Positions 31,901 to 40,900 of a stretch of 64,000 nucleotides of DNA are shown here, one piece after another. Both the position numbers and the translations under genes were made by a program. The stretch lies in the NCBI RefSeq assembly GCF_017916325.1, contig NC_090143.1, positions 124,001-188,000 of the forward strand, in the 5' to 3' direction. The DNA is from Leishmania martiniquensis (taxonomy: Eukaryota; Euglenozoa; Kinetoplastea; Trypanosomatida; Trypanosomatidae). The notes below the pieces were generated by a model. That model was given only the letters and a program-made list of their open reading frames with translations, did no database searches and was not told where the DNA came from. Within the stretch, counting starts at the first letter, position 1, and each line of letters begins with the position of its first letter.

Positions 31901-32238
31901 CTCAGCAGCTGCGGCTATCTCCATCGTACTCCGCAGAGCCACCGCGCGCGCCCACCGCCACGCCCGCATCCCCTTCCTCCGCGTTCACTCGCTTACCAGC
32001 GCCGAGACCGCCACCACCGCGGCCCTCATCGCATCACGCGAGCTCCTCGGAGGCGCATGAAACACACGCTCTGGAGCCCGCTTTATCGAGAGAAGAAGCT
32101 GCCTCTCTTCTCCGACCAACCGCATCTGCTTCAAGGCCAAGCCGTGATGGCGGCTTCGAGGCCGCACGTGAGGTAGTCGTGGAAGCTTCACGCGCCACTT
32201 ATCACGTCAGCGGCTCGCTCTACTACACAGCCCGGTGA
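25939..32238 (+). CDS. Giant coiled-coil protein
   Basis: The protein is 2099 aa from ATG 25939 in the context GCCGCCATCATG. The N-terminal about 290 residues are Ser/Ala/Pro-rich. Long heptad-like coiled coils rich in Gln, Glu, Arg, Leu and Ala follow, at about 297-470 (QEAQRANALAAAYRALEVQL), 537-605, 645-845 (EQRKLSTLEKAVREAEAQK), 1025-1180 and 1515-1640 (KRRREAEERVAALQQARL). Between the fourth and fifth coils is a Leu/Ala/Val-rich helical part, including LITIAVAFIVRLLADY near 1187-1202, which is hydrophobic but broken by Arg and Asp. The last about 460 residues are Pro/Ser-rich and disordered. Such proteins in trypanosomatids are often cytoskeletal, basal-body or flagellar; that is a class expectation and not read from a motif. 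No motor head, GRIP or FYVE domain is visible. Confidence 0.85.
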   Translation: MPAHAFSSPQDGGRAVSASPSGRNAAVVDAAPRPVSSASPTATTSAGTPTVETGGADTVDYSRWEATDILEALLRMSSCEKSGRRSEGQATEAADLTTGRRSTPLESNVSPPKALRQPGRAPHAAILRPKHDEELAGARALPANAPDPLPPAASAAQGGGSPSSIASSSPPPAPPFRETATIAPQNQTPTQRRVTAAHNDNAQRRDNHDVQRRACTFTGSTAGVDSTGLVFSNLNSRSATTAASCLSPQEDGFLAETSLRRTLYASLNETAPTGAKGASEAAAAPQSSTVHTEVDGALWQQAFATHAQRLLRETQQQVEELRRCQRKTAQEAQRANALAAAYRALEVQLAEADARRAEERAAHEDAVTTLSQQVLRLEEGVGRLRRTKVELQRQLEGSRAAAAQQQQAHERELRELRSALEKEVRRARSEQPQQTSQWRGEHQFLEEKQAEWASLRVAGAALQMQLEAGGAPPECSHKHSKAVSLHAVSLPSGETGGEGSAAVIRVDVATNTDDVHLPATVAPPQEDPASPYTRVHPDVLAQQQLREQTILSQLSIADARLQHESRQRRLAEGRVAELLDQVEQLRGALASAETAAQNAERMCETARQAPVVGPGLETAATNKDSANRGTPQQRGAISETGDERQPEPQLLREIQHEYRELRRESAALLARHNAQQRREAERWIAVRSAVSALLHLVGLPNAQGPLEAAVATDSLDLDGLGGPLREACEASLHAVLTALETVAATLRSQQEAAAEATLQEQRKLSTLEKAVREAEAQKRAHMATLKAAEAQLLESRRELAACQKRERRREDRQAAHSAMWRSAEMQLKQVVNVVRRALREYARPLSASWVRPTATGNAVGDGPESAGGRVSRRGTCTPKSPSRRSPTPAESRNDAEENEGDASMAHPTADAALVWASDRDAITAALEVMLHPHGFVPQRVAFEADEEEEAEAVAASTDPSPSRPPSSPAAHSARLPMSAPVATELTGAGGDSAESDVCRDVAVIARGLLKLLARWRKRQHTLVESLKGLQRLVADMMAKSIALEDSQRETEAHYQQQLRLSRTAEQRRAHQLEQMQHELDDAKRQREIDSAQVRHQAGEWESERDVLRRRICVAEEKLSRTEQALVETDVNRSVQHASHEALQHALSDVTAARDRLERRQADLCVHIEDLEARLLVANQTQTGLHALITIAVAFIVRLLADYQQLQGHYQILRALAWTDAQTMSVVARVLERNCPRGSDPATAVTGEQGPRWPTEAAGGASPWLADAWPPSAAPATRLRAAVYAVRAVMRISRLLAARQRLRGNAGARHRDGAPLTSAAAAVQPAAWQPLLLALTSAITWGAATPGLTSVVALPHHSLLQRYTTRSDACILPVVRLPPPLELAAVAHDEGEVGGRGRGHRGCFDCSGGANENGTAGIGADHPQRQLMQLLMISQIDVQDPVTRHLWAGVVAAASASGRATAELLRFAQARHALSEKLLMLPGHSTTTIPPTHPSLLALHLRPLLPDRLAAHLHLHLQRSAAQTRHAEESSQLLQRLAQENETLMAALKQRTHEYDAASTELQSLTSQLHRQQAERAERMAVQEKLVETRASLLQERKRRREAEERVAALQQARLQWLGDQEQYKREVYVLNMELANISVGGAPPSGGRTGALSLPPRVGAGPALTKSEWSIHVDDTTMTDVVCSSSSPPTHFDPPSSSSRNGSALHRHQCAGDSHPLPVSCTAPLAAEVEWRPSPELAYHYEQLQSGHPCSRHSHTRHPHDGSSDMETKARKASDGHGETSPFPAQQCRSRTKLPTPEQLTQSALPGGACSAAGSSGREGVAQTVSDTGASLWNAHLQCQAASGTATPSMTVASMATRVTAAGAEPPPLPQPLALYIPSVTRQRELAGSDTAERLADHGPGIAAITTAKTNSAKRVTSLNKDGLNIVGRRAKTAASPSSFPADAPVSDMDVCAATPPPLAALPPRLSHATLSLPPPLTLGAVAAGEGPQQLRLSPSYSAEPPRAPTATPASPSSAFTRLPAPRPPPPRPSSHHASSSEAHETHALEPALSREEAASLLRPTASASRPSRDGGFEAAREVVVEASRATYHVSGSLYYTAR

Positions 32239-32917
32239 GCGCCACAGCAGCGCCGGCCGCCTGTATCCCCCTTCGTTCCACGAGCGGCTGCCGTCTTCAC
32301 CCGCCCCGCTCCTCCTCCTTCCTTTTCACTGCTCGCATGCCGTCTACCGGACAGAGTTGTCGTCCCACCCCTCCGCGCGCATGTGTGTGTGTGTGTGTTG
32401 AAGGGGGAGAGGCACCCCCCTCTGTGGACGGCGCCGAACTCGGAAAAAAAATGCACAGAAAAAAGAGTCCGTCCGCCGACAAGGACTCTCCCTGACTGCA
32501 CTGCTGCTGCAAGTGGCGCGTCGCGCGCACCATCTGTGAATCTAGCGGGGCGTCCCTATCGATACTTCACCCCACCCCGCCCCCCTTTGCTGCCCATCCG
32601 CATGCTGAGCTTCCTGCAGCAACCGTCTTTGAAAGACCTTCTATCCTCCGCTCTCCCTCTCCTTGTGCCCCTTTCGCAGCTCCGCGTTGCAATCAGCGTT
32701 CCCCGCCTTTCATCACTGCCCACTCCCCGCGTAAAAAAAAAGGGACAGGTTCGCGCTAGCGTGCAGGCTGGCTGCGCTCCTCTATCGGCCTTTTTTCCAC
32801 TTAAGCGAACGCGCCTTCATCACCCTCAGGTTTCTTTCGTGGACTGCGTGCAGCACCACTGCGCTTCCTTTGGACAGGAGGGAGGGGGGAGGGACGACAC
32901 GCGCGTTGGCGTGAGCT
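32239..32917 (+). other. Intergenic spacer before the ATG6-like gene
   Basis: Contains a (TG)n run (32383-32398), A-runs (32443-32450 and 32734-32742) and an alternative C/T tract ending in AG at 32678-32679. No gene is seen. Confidence 0.55.
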
Positions 32918-32950
32918 TACCACCATACTTCACCTCGTGCTCTCCTCCAG
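32918..32950 (+). promoter_or_regulatory. Candidate trans-splice acceptor for the ATG6-like gene
   Basis: CACCTCGTGCTCTCCTCCAG ends with AG at 32949-32950, leaving a 70-nt leader. A more distal acceptor at 32678-32679 follows a better C/T tract. AG at 32986-32987 is a third choice and would exclude the upstream ORF. Confidence 0.35.
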
Positions 32951-32964
32951 CGGTGCACCGCTCG

Positions 32965-33021
32965 ATGGTGTCGCTGTCATTCACCAGCGCTCGCGACTTC
33001 CTGCGCTCTCTGATTCGGTGA
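32965..33021 (+). promoter_or_regulatory. Upstream ORF overlapping the ATG6-like start codon
   Basis: An 18-codon ORF starts at ATG 32965 and ends with TGA at 33019-33021. The last base of this stop is the first base of the main ATG (TGATG). Leaders from the acceptors at 32678 or 32949 would carry it, so ribosomes would meet this ATG first. Confidence 0.4.
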
Positions 33022-36000
33022 TGATGGGGAAAGCCGCTTCCGATGGGCCAAGCAGCACCTCCCCTGGCGTCGCCCATGCTTCAGACTCACGTGTCGCCGC
33101 CCCGCCTAGTGCTGCTGTAGCTCCACGACTGTATGCAGTCAACCCCCCTCCCGCGCCCGGCACGCAGGGTGTCATGCCCAGCATGGCAAGAAGCGGCGGC
33201 GATGTGGTCTCATCTGCTAGTGCCCTTCGATTCACGTGCTGTCGCTGCCGCCGGCCGTTGGTCGTCCGCCCTGCAATGCAGCGGAGCGCTGTACCGGTTC
33301 TGCGTTCACCGCACGAGCCAGCGTCCGTGTCGGTTGGACCGGCGGTGGCTGTCGAAGGGCCGCCATTGCACCCCCTCCGTTTGCCATCACCGCTATCCGC
33401 GGTGCAGGGCGCCGTACGCGACTCGCATGCAACCCGCGGTACTGGGCGCCTCTTCCGTCCCCTTGAGCCACCAGTGACGGCTGTCGGTGAAGGGGATCAC
33501 ACAGTCCGATGTGAGGACACCTGTGAGGATGCTGCTGATATACCGCCAGCTGTCGTATCGACAGGCATCTTCGAGGAATGCGACAGGGCAAGCTACACCA
33601 GCAGCACGCAGCTCACCGACGAAGCGCTCCTCAATGAGCTACCACCCCACTTCTTTTCGTCAGCGGAGCTGCTGACCTCGTCGCAGCTGGCGGACCTGCT
33701 CTCGCGCGCACAAGAGAGCTGCGCTGCAGCCGCGACAACAAGCATGTGTGTAGGGATGACCTCGGCAACTGACGGCCCACTGACGGCGTCGCCTGCGCCA
33801 CAGGCCGTCAGCACTGCCGCGTCACCCTTGGTGACCCCCGTCCCAACAGAAGCGACCGTGCTGAGCGTGTGGGAGCTCGCCTCCCTCGGTGTGCCGGTGC
33901 ACAGTTCAACGATTAGACAGGTCGGTGATGATGATGAGAACGGTCATGCCGCCGCTCGCTCAGGGACGTCACTGGACGAATCGGTCTCCTCAACGCAGGA
34001 GGCAAGCAGCTCCAACGTAGCAGACGGGCACAGCGACCTCAGCTCGGCACCCGCTGATGAGCGTGGCAGCGCACGCACAGGCGCGAGCCCACATATATCC
34101 CCACAAGCGTCCAGCAGCTGCACCTTACCACCGCTTGTGTACGATAAAAAGAGGGCGTGCGGAGCGCTTCCTCCACTCGGCAGCGCCACCCCCCCTGCTG
34201 CGCGCATGCAACCGGCACGGACGCTTTCGGTGGACAAGACGTTTGCAGGCCTTCCGCCGTCGACCCTTTCGTTCTCTCCCGGGCCACCGGAGCCAGCGAC
34301 GACGTCTCATCTTGACCTCGGCATTAGTATAGCAACACCGGCAGGTGACCCTCTCGGCACGGTGCCCTTTGATGAGCTCTGCCGCCGCTGGATGCGCCTT
34401 CTGGCCCACACCGCCGTGCCGCATGAGCAGCCGCTGTGCATGGACTGCTGGAGGGATGCATGCCTTGCCCCGCTGCAGCAGCGCACGCGCCGTTCGCTGG
34501 AAGGCACGAAAGCCCTTGCAGCGATGATGTCGAGCACGCTTGCGGAGAAGCTTCGCCTCTTCACAATGTGCCACACAGCGCCGCCAATGGCGCCGTCGCG
34601 GGAGGCCGGCATTACGTCTGCGGAGTTGCGACGCAACAGTGATGAACAGGAGGCGAGGCAGGCATTTCTCTCGAGCGCAACTGTGGAGGCGTCCAACAGG
34701 GGTCTGCCGCTCATGTCACTTGACGCGGTCGCAGCGAACCTGTTCGGCAGTGAGGAGGAAAGGCTACTACGTTCGCTAGAGGCTCTCTCTGCCCCCCACG
34801 GCGAGTCTCTCCCCATCACAAAAGGGGCTGCCACCGCACGAAACACTTTGCTGTGCGCCACAGGGGCGCCTCTCGAGCCATGTGATGCACCTCAGCCGGA
34901 TAATGGCGAAGGTGCTTCAACACGGGCGTCCTTCCGTCGCGATGCAGAGAAAATGACGGCCGAGCTAGAGAGGCTGGCGGCCGAGCAAGTGAGCCTGGAG
35001 CGTCAGGTGGCGGAGCTTCGAGATGAGTTGCACGCCCTAGAGTCCGCCGCAGATCTGGGGAGCCGTGGCGACGGGCACGCAGCGGAGACGCTCACGGCGC
35101 CACCGTCGGATGTGGCGCCGCAGGGGTGGCACGGGCTGGCAGTGGCACACAATATACACGAGGTGCAGCGCGCTTTCACCATCGGTGATGAGGCGGCCGA
35201 GCGGCAGCGCGCGATCGACGACCTCGTCGAGCGCTTTGCCTATGTGTCCACCACCCCAGTCGACGACCTCTGTTTTCCCATCGACGTCTCTGGCCCCGTG
35301 GGGCTCATTGCAGGGCTGCGGCTTGGGCTTGTCCTACCGTACTCCGGGTCCCACGGCGGCCGCGCCGGTGCAGGTAGCGGAAACGTACGCAGCGACGGCG
35401 CCACCGTCGCATCCACCACCTCTACGGTGCCACCTCTCATTCCTGCGCCCCTGCCTGTGTCCGAGGAGTGCATGCACCTCCACGGCTTTGTAAGCCGCCA
35501 GGTGGGCTACACGCAGCTGCTGCTCAGCGGCCACACGAGCACGGATTGCAGCGACGGAGACAGCACAGCAGCAAAGGGATGCCGCGACAGCGGCGGTGGC
35601 GCGCACCGGGGTCTGTCGAGTGGCGAGGCGGCGGCAATATCAGCGACTCTCTCTCCTCCGGCTGATGCCGCCGCCACGGTGGCCTCCGCCACCCCGGCAT
35701 CGACCGCGGTCGCAAAGGTGAAGAACACCCGTGTGTCGCCGCTCGAAGTGAATGCCGCGTGCGGCTATCTGCTGCTGCTGCTCAGCTACTTGGCGCAAGT
35801 GAATGGATTCGCGTTCCGCACGGCTGTGCTGCGGCCTGCGGGGGATCGGAGTACGCTAGCGCTGCTGAAGCGGGTGCCGGCTTCCGCCAGCGCTGCGCAC
35901 AGCGGCGGCGGTGCTACGCAGTCCATCGCCGCATCGCCATTTCCTCTCAACATCTTCAGTCTTTTCACCAGAAGAGGCGTCACAGGTGCGCCGCCCAAAG

Positions 36001-36920
36001 GCAGCGGGAAGTTACCGCAGGCGATGGGAACAGCACCTTCTGTCGCTTATGTGGTGGACCACGAAGTAGACTTCTATCTGACGGACCGCCTCCTCGCGTG
36101 GCGGACATTTGGCGCCGCCTGTGTGGCGGTGGCTGCGTGCGTGACAGAGCTGTCCGACGCGCTGCACGAGAGCCTGCGTTGTTGGCGGATGCGAGAGAGC
36201 ATGTTTTCTCAGCCTGCCTCATGCGCCTCCCCGACCCAATCCTCTCATGAGGCGGCGGCGGCGGTTTCTAGGAATGGGGAGAGCGTGAGCGCCGCCTCCT
36301 ACCCCGCGGCACGGCCCGCATCGGCAGACGTTTCGGGCAGCCTCGAAAGCTCGAACGACGCCGTGGTGTGTGCGGCCTGCAGCCAGCAACCTACACCTGT
36401 ACCGCTGCCTCAGCTCGTGCAGGAGTTGTGCAGCCGTGCTGGCCATCGGAACAGCTCAGGGAAGCACGACAGTTGTGCGGCGCTGCCAAAGAGCACCGGA
36501 GCTCTCGGCACGTTTGGGAGGTCGGGTGCACTGCCGGCGGAAGGCAACAGTGGTTCGCGCGAGTCTGCCAGTGCGTCGTCCCCTCAGCCGTCATTACAGG
36601 AAGGAATACCGAAGCAGTGCTGTGGCTCGTCTGCTGCAGCCGGTGGCACGTTCCCGCTTCAGCCTCCCTTTCGAGCCCATGGAGACACCGTGGACGGCTT
36701 CTCGGTGCGCCATGGCAGCGTTTCTGAAGCGACCTGGACCCTCGGCATGAAGAAGCTTCTAGCGAACGTGCGTTGGTGCATGGAGGCAACTGTGGAGCTG
36801 GAACGGCTGTACGCTGTCATTGGAGAGGCGGACGGTGATGGCGCTGGCGCTGAGTTGGATGAGGATGGCAGAGATGTCTCTGGGAAGGTGCGCACGATCG
36901 CTGGCAGGACAAGAGAGTAG
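33021..36920 (+). CDS. ATG6: ATG6 / Beclin-1 (VPS30) homologue, greatly enlarged
   Basis: The protein is 1299 aa; Beclin-1/ATG6 proteins are usually 450-560 aa. The start is the first of two tandem ATGs (33021, 33024), and the open frame before it has no ATG. Visible family marks, in order: FTCCRCRRPL (Cys73-Cys76), matching the N-terminal CxxC of Beclin-1; PLCMDCWRDACLAPL (Cys473 and Cys476), matching the second CxxC motif; a coiled coil (about 635-680, LERLAAEQVSLERQVAELRD); FPIDVSGPVGLIAGLRLGLV (about 754-773), matching the start of the evolutionarily conserved domain; EVNAACGYLLLLLSYLA (from 909), matching the Beclin EINAAWGQTVLLL segment; and WTLGMKKLLANVRW (about 1239-1252), matching its last conserved helix. 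ATG6 is a subunit of the class III PI3-kinase (VPS34) complexes for autophagy and vacuolar/endosomal sorting. About 400 residues separate the CxxC pairs, and Ser/Ala-rich inserts of about 135 and 140 residues split the conserved domain. The family call is strong. Confidence 0.88.
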   Translation: MMGKAASDGPSSTSPGVAHASDSRVAAPPSAAVAPRLYAVNPPPAPGTQGVMPSMARSGGDVVSSASALRFTCCRCRRPLVVRPAMQRSAVPVLRSPHEPASVSVGPAVAVEGPPLHPLRLPSPLSAVQGAVRDSHATRGTGRLFRPLEPPVTAVGEGDHTVRCEDTCEDAADIPPAVVSTGIFEECDRASYTSSTQLTDEALLNELPPHFFSSAELLTSSQLADLLSRAQESCAAAATTSMCVGMTSATDGPLTASPAPQAVSTAASPLVTPVPTEATVLSVWELASLGVPVHSSTIRQVGDDDENGHAAARSGTSLDESVSSTQEASSSNVADGHSDLSSAPADERGSARTGASPHISPQASSSCTLPPLVYDKKRACGALPPLGSATPPAARMQPARTLSVDKTFAGLPPSTLSFSPGPPEPATTSHLDLGISIATPAGDPLGTVPFDELCRRWMRLLAHTAVPHEQPLCMDCWRDACLAPLQQRTRRSLEGTKALAAMMSSTLAEKLRLFTMCHTAPPMAPSREAGITSAELRRNSDEQEARQAFLSSATVEASNRGLPLMSLDAVAANLFGSEEERLLRSLEALSAPHGESLPITKGAATARNTLLCATGAPLEPCDAPQPDNGEGASTRASFRRDAEKMTAELERLAAEQVSLERQVAELRDELHALESAADLGSRGDGHAAETLTAPPSDVAPQGWHGLAVAHNIHEVQRAFTIGDEAAERQRAIDDLVERFAYVSTTPVDDLCFPIDVSGPVGLIAGLRLGLVLPYSGSHGGRAGAGSGNVRSDGATVASTTSTVPPLIPAPLPVSEECMHLHGFVSRQVGYTQLLLSGHTSTDCSDGDSTAAKGCRDSGGGAHRGLSSGEAAAISATLSPPADAAATVASATPASTAVAKVKNTRVSPLEVNAACGYLLLLLSYLAQVNGFAFRTAVLRPAGDRSTLALLKRVPASASAAHSGGGATQSIAASPFPLNIFSLFTRRGVTGAPPKGSGKLPQAMGTAPSVAYVVDHEVDFYLTDRLLAWRTFGAACVAVAACVTELSDALHESLRCWRMRESMFSQPASCASPTQSSHEAAAAVSRNGESVSAASYPAARPASADVSGSLESSNDAVVCAACSQQPTPVPLPQLVQELCSRAGHRNSSGKHDSCAALPKSTGALGTFGRSGALPAEGNSGSRESASASSPQPSLQEGIPKQCCGSSAAAGGTFPLQPPFRAHGDTVDGFSVRHGSVSEATWTLGMKKLLANVRWCMEATVELERLYAVIGEADGDGAGAELDEDGRDVSGKVRTIAGRTRE

Positions 36921-37885
36921 CTGATGCGCTGCGCGTGTGCATCTCTGCCGAGTGCAGGTGCGTGGACAGCGTCGAGAGACGTGGCGGGGGCGACCGCGGC
37001 TTCATCTGCCCGCCGACAATGTCCCAGAGACATTTCTCAGCACATATGCGTCTTGATCTGTCCCCGGCCCCCCCTCGATCTGGTGGGTGTCGTCACCTCC
37101 TCTTCCCGCGACGTTTCGCACGCATCTCGTCATCACAAGGCGCCCTGGCCACTGTCTCTGATCGCTCACACCCCCTCTCCCTCACTCCTCCTGCGGCGAC
37201 ACATCACCACCCATTCCCCAAACGGTGCGCGCCATCGCACACGAACGAGTCAGCGTGAAGTGGGCAAAGGGGGGTGGGAGAGGCCGGCGTTGACGCGGCG
37301 AGCTGAAGCATTACGCCCGACAGCCGCACTCCGCGAGGAGGAGCGTCGTACGGTACTCTGCTGGCGCTCAGCGGAGGCGGGAATGGGTGATCGCGCCCCC
37401 GTCTCCGCTGCCGTGCGGCCTCACGTTTCCTTCGAGAAGTAACACACACACACACTTACACACGAAGAAGTGTTCTTTGGCCCACAGGCATCCCTCCCCC
37501 TCCCACTTCTCTCTGGCTCTCTGGCTCAGTGCATAGACCGCCGCACCCGCGCAAGAAGGTTCAGGCCTCCTTCCACCACCACCACCCCTCCTTGCCTTTA
37601 CTGCCCGCCCCATCCCTAAACGCCTATCGCCCTCTCGCTCGCTTTCTCTGTAGCGCAACACCCCAAGGCCTCTCTCTCTCAGGGGCTCATCCGTGCGCGC
37701 TTCAGCGCGTCAGCACTGACCCACCAGGCAGATACATGTATATATGCATATCCTCAGTAGATAAGGTGCCGGGGAGTGTCCCCCCTCCCCCTCCCTCGCG
37801 CACACGTGTAACTCATCTCCGCTCCTCCCTCTCTCTCACACACACGCACACGCAAGGTTACGCACAGATACGCACACCACCACAA
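36921..37885 (+). other. Intergenic spacer, ATG6-like to WDR17-like
   Basis: Mixed then pyrimidine-rich sequence with CA repeats at 37443-37455 and 37837-37852, and a short TATA-type alternating stretch near 37737-37748. An additional possible acceptor is at 37855-37856. No gene is supported. Confidence 0.55.
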
Positions 37886-37907
37886 TTGGCTCCCTCTTTG
37901 CCTTCAG
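37886..37907 (+). promoter_or_regulatory. Predicted trans-splice acceptor for the WDR17-like gene
   Basis: TTGGCTCCCTCTTTGCCTTCAG, AG at 37906-37907, leaves a 25-nt leader lacking ATG before 37933. Confidence 0.55.
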
Positions 37908-37932
37908 GCGTAGGGAACTCCTCTAGGACGAC

Positions 37933-40900
37933 ATGGCGCTCTCCCCCATTGCCTACATCTCCCCCGGCTGCAGCGCACAGTGCCGGCAGTGCGTCGCTGC
38001 CAAGCCCGACTCGTTCGCCTTCGCTTCCACTCAGGCCATATCCCTCTACCGAGTGAGTACCGCCAACGTGACCGTTCCATCGAGTGCGCGCAGCGACGCA
38101 GCGCAGGTTTCACTGCCGCATCAGCAACAGCAGACGCTCGAAACGATCGCCGTCACGGAATACCCGCTGAGAACACTCTTCGGCCATGGCGCCAGCGCCT
38201 CCATATCGGCCTTCGCGTACAACGATGACTACATGGCGTGCCTGACTCCGCACAACAAGCAGGTTCTTCTGTGGAGCCTGAAGGATGCTGAGACGCTCAC
38301 TGCGAAGAAAATTGGCGGCACCACGCTCTCAGATGTCTTCAAGCGCGAAGGCAACCCATCCACCATGTGCTTGGCTGGCAGACACCATATCCTCTGCGGC
38401 ACCAACACAGGGCGGCTCATTTCGCTCAACACGAGCCTCGACCGCCCTGAGCCGCACAGCGTCGCCATTCCGCCATCACAGCAACGCGGGAGCGAGCAGC
38501 ATCCCCGCTCTCCAGTGGCACCAAGCAATTCTCACAGCGCCGTCCCTGGAGTTGGCGCGCTCAGCCCCGTCAGCCTCAGCGGCACGGGCAACGTGTCGGC
38601 GGCCGCGGTAGAGTCGGTGGAGTGCGTTGTGGCGGCAGCAGCGCGGCCAGACGAAGTCGCTTGCGGCACCTCAGATGGTACGCTGTGCCTCTTGACGCTG
38701 AATGCGAGCACAGGTCTACGTGTAATAGCCTCCCTGTGCCCGTTCCCAGCGAAGGAGAAGAGCGGCACAGTCCTCGACGTCAGCCCGCTGCCTGTGACCT
38801 CCCTTGCCTTCGAGCCGACCTCTGCGCAATACCTCGTTGTCGGCTCGCAAGACGGAGCGCTGGCGCTCTGTGACGTGAGCAAGAGCTCCATCGTCCATTC
38901 GTTCGACGTCAGCAAGCTGCCTGAGAAACAAATCAGCTCCATTTCCTGGATCCCCGGCGAGGCGGGCGCCTTCTACACGGCGAGCACCGACAGCCCAGTG
39001 CTGCGTAAGTGGACCGTCTCGAGCAAGTCGGCTGTCGGCAGTGTCAGCATACTGGTGGTGCGCCAGCCACCACAGCCCCGGCGCGCAGATGCCTACGATG
39101 CAGCAGACGCTAGTGACACCGTTGACGCCGAGGACGGCAGCAACTGCAGTAACAGAATGGGCATTCGCAGCATCGCCTGCATTGACCAGTCGCGCGTCGT
39201 TGTGGCGCTAACAAACGGCTCTGTGAAGGTCTACGACGTGGCACAGCAGCGGCTGGAGTGCGACATCGTGACCGGCCACACGGACGTGACGCTCAGCTGC
39301 AAGCTGTCCAAGCACGACCGCGATCAGGCAGCGACGGGCGGCGCAGATGGGATGATCCGTCTTTGGAATCTACGCACAGTCAGCCTCTCGCACAGCATCC
39401 CCGTAGGGCCCGTGATGGTGCACTCGGTGGACTGGTCTCCCAATGGCAAGCACCTCATCGCCGCTCTTGGCAGTGGCGAGGTGGTCATGTACTCCACGTC
39501 GACGTACCGCGAGTCGTGGCGCACCCCAGTCTTCACGGAGCTCGTCTATCGCGCCTGCTGGGCGGCTGGCGACTCTAACCTCATCGCCGCCACCTCCCGT
39601 AGCGGCGTCGCCGTGCTGTCCTCGAAGGATGGGAAAGTCGTTCGGCGCTACCCCGCGACGCGTGGCGCCTTCTACGGGGTCGACATCGAGCCCTTCAAGA
39701 GCAAGATGTTGGCCGTCGGCGCGCACGATCACCGCATCTACGTGTATAACCTTTCCAGCAGCAGCGATCGCCCCGTGCACGTCCTGTCAGGGCACACAGA
39801 TGCCGTCTGCGACGTTGCCTACAACCCCACAGCGCTAAACTATCTTCTCTCCGGTGGCTACGATGGCACAGTGCGCGTGTGGGACCTCTCATCTGACGAC
39901 ACGCACACCATCTCCGTGTCGTCGCGCGCGCTCAAGGGCCACACTGAGTGCGTGCGCAGCGTGGCCTGGTGCAGTCTAGCGCCCTATTTGGCCATCAGCG
40001 GCTCCGCGGATGCGACAATCCGCCTGTGGGACGTTCGAAACGGCATCGCTGTCACCACTGTGCGCGGCCACAACGCGGACGTCGTCGCCATCTCAAGTCA
40101 CAACGAGCGCCCTCTCCTGTTCTTGTCCGCCGCCCGTGATAGCACGCTGGTCGCGTGGAACGTGGCCCTGCTGCGGCAGGTGTACCTCGACGCCGCCCTC
40201 GGCGCTCTCGACAGCTGCATTGTGGCCGACCCATCCTCGGTCATGGGCGTGGCCACGACCAACGTAACCGTCTCGCAGGTGGCCGGCGCAGCAGTGCAGC
40301 AACTCGCCAAAGAGCTCGCCGAGAAGGCCAGTAGACCCGCGGAGCGGCTCAAGAGGCTGGTCGGCTTCTTCGAGGGCCCGAACGGGGCCGCAGAGGTGGC
40401 GGAGATGGCGCTCTACGCGGTGGACCCGGCCGCATACAAGATGGCGGTCACAGAGGGGAAGCCGGGTGCGGCGGGGCTCGTTGTACCGGCGCCGCACCTG
40501 GCAGAGGCGGCGCGGGCTCGCGCTACGCACGCCAACGAGCGCGCCCACGGCAAGTCGGTCAACGCCGCCGGGCCATCTTATAAGAAGCAGCGCCTGCTGG
40601 AGGCGGCTGACGAGCTCTTACGTGTGGGCCAGCTGGAGGCGTACTGCGATGTGCTGATGGAGGCGGAGGAGTGGGACCGCGCCATTGCGGCAAGCCCGGC
40701 CATCTCTCGTGCCTATTGGCGTAGTGTGTGCCAGAAGGCGGCAGAGGCGATGGAGGCGGCCGGTGACGCGCGAGCCGTTACCTATTACATCATCGGTGAG
40801 CAAGCCCACAAGGCGGCGCAGCTGCTGACACGTCTCTCACAGCGTCACTACGATGCTGCAACAGTGGTGTGTCAGACGTGTCCGCAGGTCGCTAACGACC

